DNA of 64,000 nt from Magnetospirillum sulfuroxidans (GCF_018224925.1 NZ_JAGTUF010000004.1:62001-126000); one strand, 5' to 3'; shown: positions 42,604 through 52,349, counted from the first letter of the stretch. Translations and numbers: made by a program. The notes: generated by a model from the letters alone, not told the origin.

Positions 42604-44082
42604 TCAGGGCAGATCGGCGGCCGAGAACCCATCCGCCTGGGTGTGCCGCAACTCCTCGCCGCCTAAACCGCCGGCCTTGATCGGCCAGCGCGCCAGATTG
42701 GCCCCCAGCGGCATGGTCGGCACATCCCAGCCCGAGCGTGTCGCCGCATAATCCAGCACCGGCCCTAAAAAGGTCAGCGGACCAAAGGCCGGATTCTCGT
42801 GGGTGCGCAGGTAATGGGCGATCTCAGCCGGGGCAATGGCCGGCGGCGGCAAATGCGCCTTGTCGATCCGCCCTTGCTCTTGCATCCACATGGCGGTGCG
42901 GCACAAGGCGACGCGCACATGATACGAACCGCCCTCGTCGGCGCGACGCAGCAGCGCCATCAGCGTGCCCAAGGCCCCCAGGAAACCGGTGACATAATCA
43001 TTGGGATAGACCGACTGCAATTGCGGGTTATCAGGCGTGCCCTGCGCCAAGGTCATGCCGGTGGCCACCTGGGCCAGTTGCTCCCAGCCCGGCCGATATT
43101 GCCAAGGCCCGGCCCAGCCATAACAATTGACCGAGACATAGATGCTGCCGGGGCGGATGGCGGCGACGGTTTGCGGCGAAAAACCCAGTTTGGTCATGGA
43201 ACCGGGACGATAGGATTCGACGAAGACGTCGCTTTGCCCGATCAGTTCGCGCAAGGTGGCGGCGTCGTTGGCATTGGTCAGGGTCAGCAGCGCTTCCAGT
43301 TTGCCGTGGCCGGTATCGACGTCGAACGGCGGCAGGGCCGGCTGGGTCGGGCTGGTGATGCGCATGACCTCGGCCCCTTGTTCGGCCAGGGTCTTGCCAA
43401 TGGTCGGCCCGGCAATGACATGGGTCAGGTCCAGCACCTTGGTCCCCGATAGCGGCCGGTCGCCGGGTTGCGCCGGGGCAAAGGGTTCGGGCGCCGAATC
43501 GCCGATCTTGATGATCTCGATGATCGGGGTGGCGGCGATGGCTTGGCCTTGTTCGCTCGCCAGCCATTCCGGGTACGACCGCGCCACCGCGCCGCACAGG
43601 CCTTGATCGGCGATCGCCTGTTCCAGGGCAAAGGCATCCCAGCCGGCCACCTTGTTGGCGATATCGGTGGGATTCATGGTGCAGTCCAGCAGGTTCTGCA
43701 ACCCATTGCGCAGCAGCGGAAACGCGCCGTGCAACATGATCCAGCGATTGTCGCGGGCGGGATAAAGCTGCACCAGCGGATAGGACGGCTCGGGCTGCGG
43801 AATGGCATAGCCATGCTGCGACTGATAGCCGACGCTATAGGCGGCCAAAGCCCCGGCCAGGGCGTTGATGGAAACCTGTTGACGCTCGCCCGAACGGCGG
43901 CGCCAGATTTCCGCCACCCCGGCAGCCTGAGCCCCCAGCACGGCGGCGGTGCATTCGCCGATGCGGAACACCGAATCGATCACCGGGTCAGCCCCCGACA
44001 ACGTCACATCGGCCGTGGTCGGCCAGGTAATGTTCAATTGCGACAGCAGCGCCTGATAAATATCGGTGATGGTCCCGGTCAT
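42604..44082 (-). CDS. Family III CoA-transferase (CaiB/BaiF type)
   Basis: 492 residues, longer than the usual 380-410. The family core is in the C-terminal half: VLDLTHVIAGPTIGKTLAEQ followed by GAEVMRITSP, SVNCYGWAGPWQYRPGWEQL and YPNDYVTGFLGALGTLMALL. The catalytic Asp expected after the ADLGAEVIKVE-type region is not obvious by eye. The N-terminal 200 residues resemble a second family III half (CTAAVLGAQAAGVAEIWRRR, SYPLVQLYPARDNRWIMLHG). GGAGGG lies 5-6 nt before ATG. It moves CoA between carboxylic acids; substrates are unknown. It stands alone between two operons. Confidence 0.85.
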   Translation of the reverse strand: MTGTITDIYQALLSQLNITWPTTADVTLSGADPVIDSVFRIGECTAAVLGAQAAGVAEIWRRRSGERQQVSINALAGALAAYSVGYQSQHGYAIPQPEPSYPLVQLYPARDNRWIMLHGAFPLLRNGLQNLLDCTMNPTDIANKVAGWDAFALEQAIADQGLCGAVARSYPEWLASEQGQAIAATPIIEIIKIGDSAPEPFAPAQPGDRPLSGTKVLDLTHVIAGPTIGKTLAEQGAEVMRITSPTQPALPPFDVDTGHGKLEALLTLTNANDAATLRELIGQSDVFVESYRPGSMTKLGFSPQTVAAIRPGSIYVSVNCYGWAGPWQYRPGWEQLAQVATGMTLAQGTPDNPQLQSVYPNDYVTGFLGALGTLMALLRRADEGGSYHVRVALCRTAMWMQEQGRIDKAHLPPPAIAPAEIAHYLRTHENPAFGPLTFLGPVLDYAATRSGWDVPTMPLGANLARWPIKAGGLGGEELRHTQADGFSAADLP

Positions 44083-44193
44083 GATGCCCTCCGCATGATC
44101 ACTCTTTTTGCGAGCATGCCAGAGGTTATGGACTACCTGAATATGTCTTAGGGTGCATCCCTGAAGAAATTTTGGTGACGGCCGCCGTCGGCA

Positions 44194-44823
44194 TTACCCT
44201 TTACGGCTGAGGACAAACAGGCCTTGCGCCGCGAAAATGTTGGCCAGCCAGCCGGCGCCGGCCATGGGCAGCACCGCGCCGTCACGATCCAGGGCGATGC
44301 CGGTATCGATGTGAATGCCCAGGCTCCGGCACAATTCAAGGAAGTCGCGAATGGTGCAAAAATGAATATTGGGCGTGTCGTACCATTCATAGGTCAGGGT
44401 ATCGGTCACCGGCATGCGGCCGCCGATGGCCAAGCCGCCGCGAACCCGCCAATGGCCGAAATTGGGGAACGAGACGATGGCGCGGCGGCCGATGCGCAGC
44501 ATATTGGCCAGCACATCCTTGGGGGCGCGGGTGGCTTGCAGGGTCTGGCTTAGAATAACCGTGTCGAAAGCGCCGGCGGGATAATCCTTAAGATCCGTGT
44601 CGGCATCGCCCTGGATCACCGACAGCCCTTGCGCCACCGCCGCCGACACCCCGGCCATGGACAATTCAATGCCCCGCCCATCGACGTCCTTGTTCTCGCC
44701 CAGCCACGACAGCAAGGTGCCGTCACCGCAACCGACGTCCAACACGCGCGAGCCCGGCTCGACCATGTCGGCAATCAGCTTCAGATCAACGCGCAGCGTT
44801 CCGTTAACCAAGCTCATCATCAT
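44194..44823 (-). CDS. metW: Methionine biosynthesis protein MetW
   Basis: 209 residues. The methyltransferase fold starts LIADMVEPGSRVLDVGCGDG, followed by GVSAAVAQGLSVIQGDADTD and ETVILSQTLQATRAPKDVL-type segments, as in MetW. MetW works with MetX in homoserine acylation in proteobacteria. It lies 3 nt after metX. AAGGGG is 6 nt before the first of three tandem ATGs, supporting the start at 44823. Confidence 0.94.
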   Translation of the reverse strand: MMMSLVNGTLRVDLKLIADMVEPGSRVLDVGCGDGTLLSWLGENKDVDGRGIELSMAGVSAAVAQGLSVIQGDADTDLKDYPAGAFDTVILSQTLQATRAPKDVLANMLRIGRRAIVSFPNFGHWRVRGGLAIGGRMPVTDTLTYEWYDTPNIHFCTIRDFLELCRSLGIHIDTGIALDRDGAVLPMAGAGWLANIFAAQGLFVLSRKG

Positions 44824-44826
44824 CGC

Positions 44827-46002
44827 CTACCCCTTTCGCGGCAAACCGCGATGCCGCGCCGCCCCTTCAAGGAAGCCGCCCAGCGTGGCGTGAAATTCCG
44901 GCTCGTCCAACAAAAAGGCGTCATGGCCCTTGTCCGACTGAATTTCGACAAAACTGACATTGGCCGCCACCGCGTTCAACGCATGGACGACAGCCCGGCT
45001 TTCCGGCGTCGGGAACAGCCAGTCCGACGAGATCGAGGCGACGCAGAACCGCGTCTTGGTGCCTCGGAAGGCGTTGGCCAGCACGCCGCCATGTTCCGCC
45101 GCCAGATCGAAGTAATCCATGGCTCGGGTGATATACAGGTAAGAATTGGCGTCAAAGCGATCGACAAAGGTCGATCCCTGGTGCCGCAAATAGCTTTCCA
45201 CCTGGAAATCAGCGCCAAAACCATAGGAAAAGGCGTCGCGGTCCCCTTGCAGGTTGCGGCCGAACTTGCGGTGCAAGGCGGGTTCCGACAGATAGGTGAT
45301 GTGGGCGGCCATACGGGCCACCGCCAGACCGCGTCGCGGCCGGGTGTCGTGCAATTGGTACTCGCCGTTCTTCCAATCGGGGTCGGCGATGATCGCTTGG
45401 CGGCCAACTTCGTTGAAGGCGATGTTTTGGGCCGAGTGGCGGGCGGCGGTGGCGATGGGCACGGCGGCGAACACCCGTTGGGGGTAGCTGGCGCACCATT
45501 CCAGCACCTGCATGCCGCCCATCGAGCCGCCAATGGCGCAAAACAACTGGTCGATGCCGAGATGATCAAGCAGACGCGCCTGCACCTGAACCATGTCGCC
45601 GATGGTGATGACCGGGAAGCCTTGGCCCCACGGCTTGCCGGTGGCCGGATTGGTGTCCATGGGCCCGGTGGTGCCCATGCAACCGCCCAGCACGTTGGAG
45701 CACACCAGGAAATAGCGGTCGGTATCAAGCAGCTTGCCGGGACCGACCAGATCAAGCCACCAACCGGGCTTGCCGGTCAGCGGATGCGGATCGGCGACAT
45801 AATGGTCGCCGGTCAGGGCGTGACAGATCAAGATGGCATTCGAAGCTTCGGCATTCAGCCGGCCATAGGTCTGATAGGCCACCGTGACCGACGGCATCTC
45901 GATGCCGCAATCCAGACGGATGGGACGATCCAGTCCCAGCTCGACACTCAGGCCAAGGGGATTGTGGGGAAAAGCATCGGCGACGGAAGCGGGGGCGGAC
46001 AT
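44827..46002 (-). CDS. metX: Homoserine O-acetyltransferase
   Basis: 391 residues. An alpha/beta hydrolase-fold acyltransferase that makes O-acetyl-L-homoserine from acetyl-CoA in methionine synthesis. [13 protein letters not shown], the nucleophile elbow [14 protein letters not shown], and the late [10 protein letters not shown] and [13 protein letters not shown] (catalytic Asp/His) regions are all in place. It is normal in length, first in metX-metW, with a good sigma70-type promoter just upstream. Confidence 0.96.
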   Translation of the reverse strand: MSAPASVADAFPHNPLGLSVELGLDRPIRLDCGIEMPSVTVAYQTYGRLNAEASNAILICHALTGDHYVADPHPLTGKPGWWLDLVGPGKLLDTDRYFLVCSNVLGGCMGTTGPMDTNPATGKPWGQGFPVITIGDMVQVQARLLDHLGIDQLFCAIGGSMGGMQVLEWCASYPQRVFAAVPIATAARHSAQNIAFNEVGRQAIIADPDWKNGEYQLHDTRPRRGLAVARMAAHITYLSEPALHRKFGRNLQGDRDAFSYGFGADFQVESYLRHQGSTFVDRFDANSYLYITRAMDYFDLAAEHGGVLANAFRGTKTRFCVASISSDWLFPTPESRAVVHALNAVAANVSFVEIQSDKGHDAFLLDEPEFHATLGGFLEGAARHRGLPRKG

Positions 46003-46038
46003 GGCGAAAACGGCGATCCTGGCAAGCGGGGTGACGAT

Positions 46039-46067
46039 TAGCTATGGATGCGCACCCCCACTGTCAA
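46039..46067 (-). promoter_or_regulatory. Sigma70-type promoter of metX-metW
   Basis: On the minus strand TTGACA (46067-46062) is followed after exactly 17 nt by TAGCTA (46044-46039). The start point would be near 46032, leaving a leader of about 30 nt, too short for a SAM riboswitch. Confidence 0.6.
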
Positions 46068-46133
46068 CGTTTTCTTTGATTTCGCCACGATCAGGCACTA
46101 CACCTATGCGGCTTTGCAGCAGAAACTTCGCAT

Positions 46134-46997
46134 ATGGCCATGAACACAAATTCCGACGCCCTTGACCGCATCCGCCGCGACATCGACCGCATCGACGATC
46201 GTCTCCACGATCTGCTGATGGAGCGTACCGCCTTGGTCGAAAAGGTCGCCCTGGCCAAAGCCCCCGACGATTCGGTCGCCCTGCGCCCCGGACGCGAGGC
46301 CGAGATCATGCGCCGGCTGACCGTTCGCCATCAGGGCCGTTTCCCGTTGCCGGCGCTGGTGCGCATCTGGCGCGAGATCATGGGCGCGCTGGTCGGCCTG
46401 CAAAAGCCGTTTTCCATCGCCGTCTGCCAGCCGGAACGCGGCGATGGCTATATCGAGTTGGCCCGCGACCATTTCGGCGTAGTCTGGACCAAGACCATCT
46501 TCCCCTCGCCCGGCCACGTCGTCCGCGCCGTCGCCGATGGTCAAGCCTCGGTCGGCGTGGTGCCGTTGCCGCATGAAAACGACCAGGAACCATGGTGGCT
46601 GTCGCTGACCGCCGGGTCAGGCAACCTGCCGCAGGTGGTCACCCGCCTGCCGGTGCTGGCCCAAGCCCCCATTGCCGGCCGGGCCGAACCGTTCGAAGCC
46701 TTTGTCATCGCCTGCCGGCCCCATGACGATACCGGCGCCGACCGCACCCTGATCGCGGTGGAAACCGTGCCCGACATTAGCCGTGACCGCCTGCGCGCGC
46801 TGTTCACCGCCGCCGGCATCGAAGAGGCCTCGGTGATCGGCACCCATCGGGCCGAGGACCACCGAGTGTACTTGAGCGAGGTGGATTCCTTCATCACCGC
46901 CGACGACCCGCGCCTGGTCGCCCTGGTCGGCGGCGGCAAGGACACAGTCCGCCACGTCCGTATCATCGGCGGCTATCCGCTGCCGCTTGCCCTTTGA
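46134..46997 (+). CDS. Chorismate mutase fused to divergent prephenate-dehydratase-like and ACT-like regions
   Basis: 287 residues. Residues 1-90 are an AroQ-type chorismate mutase (IRRDIDRIDDRLHDLLMERT, then PGREAEIMRRL and WREIMGALVGLQ). Residues 95-200 run like the periplasmic-binding-type prephenate dehydratase domain, but GVVPLPHEND and VVTRLPVLA replace the usual GVVPIENS and TRF motifs. Residues 205-287 end KDTVRHVRIIGGYPLPL, like a PDT ACT domain. Prephenate dehydratase activity is therefore doubtful; it could be a mutase with a sensing tail. hisC and prephenate dehydrogenase follow, placing it in Phe/Tyr synthesis. Confidence 0.8.
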   Translation: MAMNTNSDALDRIRRDIDRIDDRLHDLLMERTALVEKVALAKAPDDSVALRPGREAEIMRRLTVRHQGRFPLPALVRIWREIMGALVGLQKPFSIAVCQPERGDGYIELARDHFGVVWTKTIFPSPGHVVRAVADGQASVGVVPLPHENDQEPWWLSLTAGSGNLPQVVTRLPVLAQAPIAGRAEPFEAFVIACRPHDDTGADRTLIAVETVPDISRDRLRALFTAAGIEEASVIGTHRAEDHRVYLSEVDSFITADDPRLVALVGGGKDTVRHVRIIGGYPLPLAL

Positions 46998-47034
46998 TCC
47001 ATCCGCACGCTTTTTTGCCAGGAGTTTTCTTGCG

Positions 47035-48132
47035 ATGACCGCTCCCACTCCCCGTCCCGACATCATGGACATCCGCCCCTATGTCGGCGGCGAATCGGCG
47101 CTTGAAGGTGCTGCGCGGGTGATCAAGTTGTCCTCGAACGAAGGGGCGCTTGGCCCCAGCCCCAAGGCGATGGAGGCCTTCCGCGCCCAGGCCGCGGACA
47201 TGCATCGTTATCCCGATGGCGGCGCCACCCGCCTGCGCAAGGCCCTGGCCAGCCGCTGGGGCGTCGATGCCGAGCGCATCGTCTGCGGCGCCGGGTCCGA
47301 TGAATTGCTGGGTCTGCTGTGTCGCGCCTTTGCCGGCCCCGGCGACGAAGTGCTGTATTCCGCCCACGGCTTTTTGATGTACGCCATCGCCGCCAAGTCC
47401 TGCGGCGCCACCCCGGTGACCGCGCCGGAGGTGGATTTGACCGCCAGCGTCGATAATCTGCTGGCGGCGGTGACGCCCAGGACCAAGGTCCTGTTCCTGG
47501 CCAACCCCAACAACCCCACCGGGACCTATCTGCCGGCGGATGAGGTCAAGCGCCTGCGGGCCGGGCTGCGCCCGGACATCTTGCTGGTGATCGACGCCGC
47601 TTATTGCGAATTCGTCGTCAAGAACGACTATACCCCGGGCATCGAGTTGGTCGATTCATCCGACAACACCGTCATGTGCCGCACCTTCTCGAAGATCTTC
47701 GCCCTTGGCGGCCTGCGCCTGGGCTGGGCCTATTGCCCGCCGGGCATCGCCGATGTGCTGAACCGGGTCCGCAACCCGTTCAATGTCGCCGCCCCCGCTT
47801 TGGCTGCCGGCGTCGCCGCGTTGGAAGACACCGCCTTTGCCGACCTGACCCGCGGCCACAATGATTACTGGCTGCCTTGGATGCGCGACGAATTGGCCAA
47901 GTTGGGACTACCGACCACTCCGTCGGTGTGCAATTTCGTCCTGATCCAATTCCCCAAGGCCGAAGGCTGCACCGCCCAGGCCGCCGACGCCTATCTGCGC
48001 GGCCAAGGCATCATCACTCGCGCCATGGCCGGCTATGGCCTGCCCGATTGGCTGCGCATCACCATCGGCAATGGCGAGGAAAACCAGGCGGTGATCGCCG
48101 CTTTGGCCGCCTTCAAGGCAAGTTGGAAATAA
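47035..48132 (+). CDS. hisC: Histidinol-phosphate/aromatic aminotransferase
   Basis: 365 residues from the ATG at 47035, with AGGAG upstream. A PLP aminotransferase of the HisC family: IKLSSNEGALGPSPKAM, FLANPNNPTGTYLP (Asn/cofactor block), VIDAAYCEFV and the Schiff-base Lys in CRTFSKIFALGGLRLGW. Between chorismate mutase and prephenate dehydrogenase it probably transaminates prephenate or arylpyruvates as well as, or instead of, imidazole acetol phosphate. It ends 1 nt before the next gene. Confidence 0.93.
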   Translation: MTAPTPRPDIMDIRPYVGGESALEGAARVIKLSSNEGALGPSPKAMEAFRAQAADMHRYPDGGATRLRKALASRWGVDAERIVCGAGSDELLGLLCRAFAGPGDEVLYSAHGFLMYAIAAKSCGATPVTAPEVDLTASVDNLLAAVTPRTKVLFLANPNNPTGTYLPADEVKRLRAGLRPDILLVIDAAYCEFVVKNDYTPGIELVDSSDNTVMCRTFSKIFALGGLRLGWAYCPPGIADVLNRVRNPFNVAAPALAAGVAALEDTAFADLTRGHNDYWLPWMRDELAKLGLPTTPSVCNFVLIQFPKAEGCTAQAADAYLRGQGIITRAMAGYGLPDWLRITIGNGEENQAVIAALAAFKASWK

Positions 48133-48133
48133 A

Positions 48134-49021
48134 ATGACCGCGTCCCCCCTGTTCGGCACCCTTTGTCTGGTCGGTATCGGCCTGATCAATTCGTCCATCG
48201 CCCGCGCCGCCCGCCTGCACGGGCTGGCCGGCCGCATCGTCACCTTGGACGCGTCGCAACAGGCCTGTGAAACCGCGCTTAAGCTGGGCATCGTCGATGC
48301 CGCCGGCACCGACCCGGCCACCGTGCTGGCCGGGGCCGATCTGATCATCGTCGGCACCCCGGTGGGGGCCATGGCCGCGGTCGGCGCCGCCATCGGCCCG
48401 CACCTTATGCCCGGAACCATCGTTTCCGATGTGGGGTCGGTGAAAATGGCGGTGGTCCGCGATCTGCTGCCGCATCTGCCCGAAGGCGTCCATTTCGTTC
48501 CCGGCCATCCCATCGCCGGCACCGAACATTCCGGCCCCGATGCCGGTTTCGCCGAATTGTTCCAGGGCCGCTGGTGCATCCTGACGCCGCTGCCCGGCAC
48601 CGATGCGGTGGCGGTGGACAAGGTAACCACCTTGTGGCGGACCATGGGCTCGATGATCGAGATCATGGAACCGCACCACCACGACAAGGTTCTGGCCATC
48701 ACCTCGCATTTGCCGCACCTGATCGCCTATACCATCGTCGGAACCGCCAGCGATCTGGAAGACGATCTTCAGCAAGAAGTGATCAAGTTTTCCGCCTCGG
48801 GCTTTCGCGATTTCACCCGCATCGCCGCCAGCGACCCGATCATGTGGCGCGACGTTTTCTTGAACAACAAGGAAGCGGTGCTGGAAGTCATCCAACGTTT
48901 CACCGAGGACCTGACCGCCCTGCAACGGGCCATCCGCTGGGGCGAAGGGGAAACGCTGGAAACCCATTTCCGCGAAACCCGCGCCATCCGCCGCGCCATC
49001 ATTGACGCCAAGCAGGCGTAA
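48134..49021 (+). CDS. tyrC: Prephenate/arogenate dehydrogenase
   Basis: 295 residues. The N-terminal NAD(P) motif is LVGIGLINSSIARAARLHGL; IVGTPVGAMAAV, VPGHPIAGTEHSGPDAG (substrate-binding block with the catalytic His) and LTPLPGTD follow, and the helical C-terminal dimerisation domain includes FRDFTRIAASDPIMWRDVF. It is a single-domain enzyme without chorismate mutase. It oxidatively decarboxylates prephenate or arogenate in tyrosine synthesis and is last in the three-gene aromatic cluster. Confidence 0.94.
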   Translation: MTASPLFGTLCLVGIGLINSSIARAARLHGLAGRIVTLDASQQACETALKLGIVDAAGTDPATVLAGADLIIVGTPVGAMAAVGAAIGPHLMPGTIVSDVGSVKMAVVRDLLPHLPEGVHFVPGHPIAGTEHSGPDAGFAELFQGRWCILTPLPGTDAVAVDKVTTLWRTMGSMIEIMEPHHHDKVLAITSHLPHLIAYTIVGTASDLEDDLQQEVIKFSASGFRDFTRIAASDPIMWRDVFLNNKEAVLEVIQRFTEDLTALQRAIRWGEGETLETHFRETRAIRRAIIDAKQA

Positions 49022-49139
49022 TCCGCCTTTACCTCTTGGCCATGACCTATGGTCAGCCTTTATTTTTCACCCACCCGTGGGTTGACTCCTCCCCCCCGAT
49101 CCGTGCGACCCTTCGCAGGTGCCACAGCGGGAGGAAATC

Positions 49140-49991
49140 ATGGCGAACAACATCAATGGATTGGATCATGCCGTCATCGCCGTGCGGGATCTGACCATCG
49201 CCGACGCCGCCTTTCACCGGCTGGGCTTCACCCTGACCCCGCGCGGCGAGCACCCGGAATGGGGCACCGCCAACCATTGCATCATGTTCCGCCAGGATTA
49301 CATCGCCCTGCAAGCCGCCGTCGGCGCCGGCGAGGTCGCCGACGAATTGCGGGCCTTCACCGATGCGCATGAGGGGCTGCACGGCATCTCGTTGGGCACC
49401 GATAACGGCGCGGCGGTCATCGAACGCCTGCAATCCTTGGGCCTTGATGTGCCGTTGCCGCGCTCTCTCAGCCGCCGCATCGACACTGATCAGGGCCAAG
49501 CGACGCTGATGTTCTCGGAAACCCTGTTGCCGATGGAAGCCACGCCGGGCATCCATACCCGCGTCACCCAGCACATCACCGCCGAACGCGAACGTTTCCC
49601 CGATTGGCTGGTTCACCCCAATGGCGCCATCGGCATTGCCTCGGTCACCGCCATCGTCGCCGAACCGGTGGAGCTGACCGCCGCCTGGGATCTGGTGCTG
49701 GGGCCGCACCGGGCGGTGATCACCGACGACACCGTCACCTTGCACACCGGGCGCGGCCTGATTTTCTTGTCCAAACCCGATGACCTCACCCAATTGCATC
49801 CCGAAGCCGAGTTGGACGAATTGCCGCCCGCCCCCGCCTTGGTGGCGCTGGCCGTGCTGGTCGCCGACACCGACCGCGCCGCCCAATGGCTCACACATAA
49901 CGATGTCGAATTTTCCCGCGACCGCGAAGGCACCATCCGCATTCCACCGTCGGAAGCCTGCGGCGTCCATCTGGAAATGGTCAAGGGCTGA
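49140..49991 (+). CDS. VOC/glyoxalase-like domain protein
   Basis: 283 residues. It begins NGLDHAVIAVRDLTIADAAF, a typical vicinal-oxygen-chelate opening, with PRGEHPEWGTANHCIMF after it, a central HPNGAIGIASVTAIVAEP repeat-like start of a second VOC half, and a C-terminal half of the same fold. GGAGG is 5 nt before ATG. The fold binds a metal and acts on varied small molecules; the substrate is unknown. The hydrolase gene follows after 4 nt. Confidence 0.85.
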   Translation: MANNINGLDHAVIAVRDLTIADAAFHRLGFTLTPRGEHPEWGTANHCIMFRQDYIALQAAVGAGEVADELRAFTDAHEGLHGISLGTDNGAAVIERLQSLGLDVPLPRSLSRRIDTDQGQATLMFSETLLPMEATPGIHTRVTQHITAERERFPDWLVHPNGAIGIASVTAIVAEPVELTAAWDLVLGPHRAVITDDTVTLHTGRGLIFLSKPDDLTQLHPEAELDELPPAPALVALAVLVADTDRAAQWLTHNDVEFSRDREGTIRIPPSEACGVHLEMVKG

Positions 49992-49995
49992 CCCC

Positions 49996-50850
49996 ATGCG
50001 ATTGGTTTTCCGCCTGCTGCTGATCCTGGTCTTGCTCGCCCCGGCGGCGGCCCTGGCCAAGGATGGGCAATCCCGCTTCGCCGGCACCGACGGCGTTTTG
50101 GTCCACTACAAAAGCTGGGGCAAGGGCAGCCCGGTCATCCTGATCCACGGCTTCACCCTCAACCAGAGTTTTTGGCGTCTTCAAGTGCCGGAACTGGCCA
50201 AAGCCCATCAGGTCATCGCCCTGGATCTGCCCGGCCACGGCCAGTCGGGCAAGCCGCGCGACACCGTCTATGACATGGATTTCTATGCCCGCGCCGTCGA
50301 GGCGGTGGCCAAGGACGCCGGTCTCGACCATGCCGCCCTGATCGGTCATTCCATGGGCTTGCCGGTCATCCACACGGTGATGCGCCATGGCGTCTTGAAA
50401 GTGGACAAGGCGGTGTTCGTCGATGGCGCCATCTTGGCCCAGCCTTCCGATCCGGCGGCCAAGGCGGCGCAGCAAGCCTGGATGAAAAGCATGATCGAGG
50501 GGCTGAACAGTCCCGGCTACCAACTGGTGCTGGAACAGTTCTTCCAACGTTTTTCCACCAAGGTTTCACCCAAGCAGAAACAGGAATTGATGACCACGGC
50601 GCGCGCCATCGACCAATCCGTGGCGGTCAGCACCTTCACCCATTTCAGTGATGACGCCGTCTGGGCCCCTGCCCATTACGACATCCCGGTGCTGGGGCTC
50701 TATGCCGCCGCCTCGCAGACGGGGGTAAAGGAATGGCTGGCGATGAATTACCCTAAGGCCAAGCTGGTGGTCTGGGACGATGTCGATCACTTTCCGCAGC
50801 TGACCCAGCCCCAGCGGGTCAACCAAGCCCTGGTTGCGTTCCTGCGGTAG
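49996..50850 (+). CDS. Secreted alpha/beta hydrolase
   Basis: 284 residues. A signal peptide (MRLVFRLLLILVLLAPAAAL, cleavage near residue 21) implies periplasmic location. The fold shows VILIHGFTLNQSFWRLQ (oxyanion region), DLPGHGQSGKP, the nucleophile elbow LIGHSMGLP and a late WDDVDHFPQL that supplies His. It is close in layout to esterases and haloperoxidase-like hydrolases. It is co-transcribed with the VOC protein (4 nt). Confidence 0.9.
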   Translation: MRLVFRLLLILVLLAPAAALAKDGQSRFAGTDGVLVHYKSWGKGSPVILIHGFTLNQSFWRLQVPELAKAHQVIALDLPGHGQSGKPRDTVYDMDFYARAVEAVAKDAGLDHAALIGHSMGLPVIHTVMRHGVLKVDKAVFVDGAILAQPSDPAAKAAQQAWMKSMIEGLNSPGYQLVLEQFFQRFSTKVSPKQKQELMTTARAIDQSVAVSTFTHFSDDAVWAPAHYDIPVLGLYAAASQTGVKEWLAMNYPKAKLVVWDDVDHFPQLTQPQRVNQALVAFLR

Positions 50851-50927
50851 CTTGACCACCCTCAAGGCGCGGACATGGCGGCGGGGATAGGGTCAAGCAT
50901 CCCTGGAACGATTTCGGTTCGCATGCC

Positions 50928-51200
50928 ATGAATCCGTTGCTTGAAACCCTAAAGCAGATCATCGACCCCGATATTGGCGTCAACATCGTCGATCTGGGGC
51001 TGGTGGAATCGGTCAGCGACAGTGAGGGCGCCATCCGCATCGCCCTGATCATGACCACCCCGGCCTGCCCACAATCGGGCTATCTGCGCGACGAAGCCAA
51101 GCGCCTGATCCCCGGCGCCCAGGTTGAGATTCTGGAACACCCCCTGTGGCAACCCGAACGCATGAGCGCCGCCGCCAAAGCCATTTTGGGCTGGCCGTGA
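50928..51200 (+). CDS. MIP18/DUF59 metal-sulfur cluster assembly factor
   Basis: 90 residues. DPDIGVNIVDLGLVESV is the DUF59 signature and MTTPACPQSGYLRDEA carries the conserved Cys. These proteins help Fe-S cluster biogenesis (SufT/PaaD-like). The stop overlaps the start of the membrane protein gene (TGATG), so the two are coupled. Confidence 0.9.
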   Translation: MNPLLETLKQIIDPDIGVNIVDLGLVESVSDSEGAIRIALIMTTPACPQSGYLRDEAKRLIPGAQVEILEHPLWQPERMSAAAKAILGWP

Positions 51201-52282
51201 TGACCATGCCGCGTCTGCCCTTTCTGCTGCTGGGGGCGATCTCGCTGCTCAGCGGGATGCTGGCCGGACTGGCTCGGATGGGGTGGGACTTGCCCGCACT
51301 CGACTGGACCGATATCCACGGTCCGCTGATGGTCTGCGGCTTTTTCGGCACCGTCATCGGCCTGGAGCGCGCCGTCGCCCTGAACCGCCCGTGGGGGTTC
51401 GCCGCCCCCGCCGCCAGCGCCGCCGGCGGCCTGTTCCTGCTGATCGGCTGGCGCTTTCAGGGGGCGGTCTTGCTGCTGATGGGCAGTCTGCTGTTTCTGG
51501 CCATGGCCGTCATCGTCGCCCGCCGTCAGGCCGAACCCTTCACCAAATTGATGGCGTTGGGGGCGTTTTGCTGGGCCTTGGGCAATGGAATGTGGCTGGC
51601 CGGGGCCATGGTGGCGGAAATTGTCGCCCTGTGGGCGGCCTTTCTGGTGCTGACCATTGCCGGCGAACGGCTGGAACTGGCCCGTTTCCTGCCGCCGAAC
51701 CAATGGCGCAATCCCACCTTGGCCCCGCCTTTGCTGCTGATCGGCATCGGCGCGGTGCAAAGCGTCGTCGGCGCCGGGCCAGCCTGGACGGCGTTTGGCG
51801 CCGGCTTGGTTTTGCTGGTGGCCTGGAGCCTGTGGAACGATGTCGTCCGCCGGACCATCCGCCAAACCGGCCTGACCCGCTATGTCGCCGTCTGCCTGCT
51901 GTCGGGCTATGTCTGGCTGGCCGTGGCTGGCGCGCTGATGCCCATATTGGATGGCGGCGTGGCGACACCGGTCTATGACGCCGCCTTGCATGCCCTGTTC
52001 GTCGGCTTCGTCTTTTCCATGGTGTTCGGCCATGCCCCGATCATCTTGCCGGCCATTTTGGCGGTCCGGCTGCCGTTCCATTCCGCCTTTTATCTGCCGC
52101 TGGCCATGCTGCACCTGTCGCTGAGCCTGCGCCTCGCCGGCGATCTGCTGGATCTCAGCCCCAGCCGCCAGTGGGGCGGGCTGCTCAATGCCGCCGCCAT
52201 CGTCGCCTTCATCATCGTGACGGCAACGCGGGTGCTGACGGCACGACCAAAGAAACCCGATACCATCTGCCCGGATCCGTGA
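51200..52282 (+). CDS. Polytopic inner-membrane protein, possibly NnrS-like
   Basis: 360 residues, almost all hydrophobic, with 11-12 predicted membrane segments. HGPLMVCGFFGTVIGLERAV in segment 2 and HALFVGFVFSMVFGHAPIIL near residue 265 have conserved His residues in the style of NnrS-family haem/metal membrane proteins, but this match is by eye. The start ATG overlaps the DUF59 stop. A metal- or haem-linked role would fit the Fe-S assembly neighbour. Confidence 0.7.
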   Translation: MTMPRLPFLLLGAISLLSGMLAGLARMGWDLPALDWTDIHGPLMVCGFFGTVIGLERAVALNRPWGFAAPAASAAGGLFLLIGWRFQGAVLLLMGSLLFLAMAVIVARRQAEPFTKLMALGAFCWALGNGMWLAGAMVAEIVALWAAFLVLTIAGERLELARFLPPNQWRNPTLAPPLLLIGIGAVQSVVGAGPAWTAFGAGLVLLVAWSLWNDVVRRTIRQTGLTRYVAVCLLSGYVWLAVAGALMPILDGGVATPVYDAALHALFVGFVFSMVFGHAPIILPAILAVRLPFHSAFYLPLAMLHLSLSLRLAGDLLDLSPSRQWGGLLNAAAIVAFIIVTATRVLTARPKKPDTICPDP

Positions 52283-52349
52283 CGCCACCGACGTTGCAGA
52301 CCACCCAAAATAGAGGGGGCGCGACAGGATACTACCCTTTAGGATATGA

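Noticed and set aside
46003-46133. SAM-II riboswitch upstream of metX, expected in some alphaproteobacteria
   Set aside because: The predicted promoter leaves only about 30 nt of leader, and I could not find the SAM-II core elements in the 131-nt gap.
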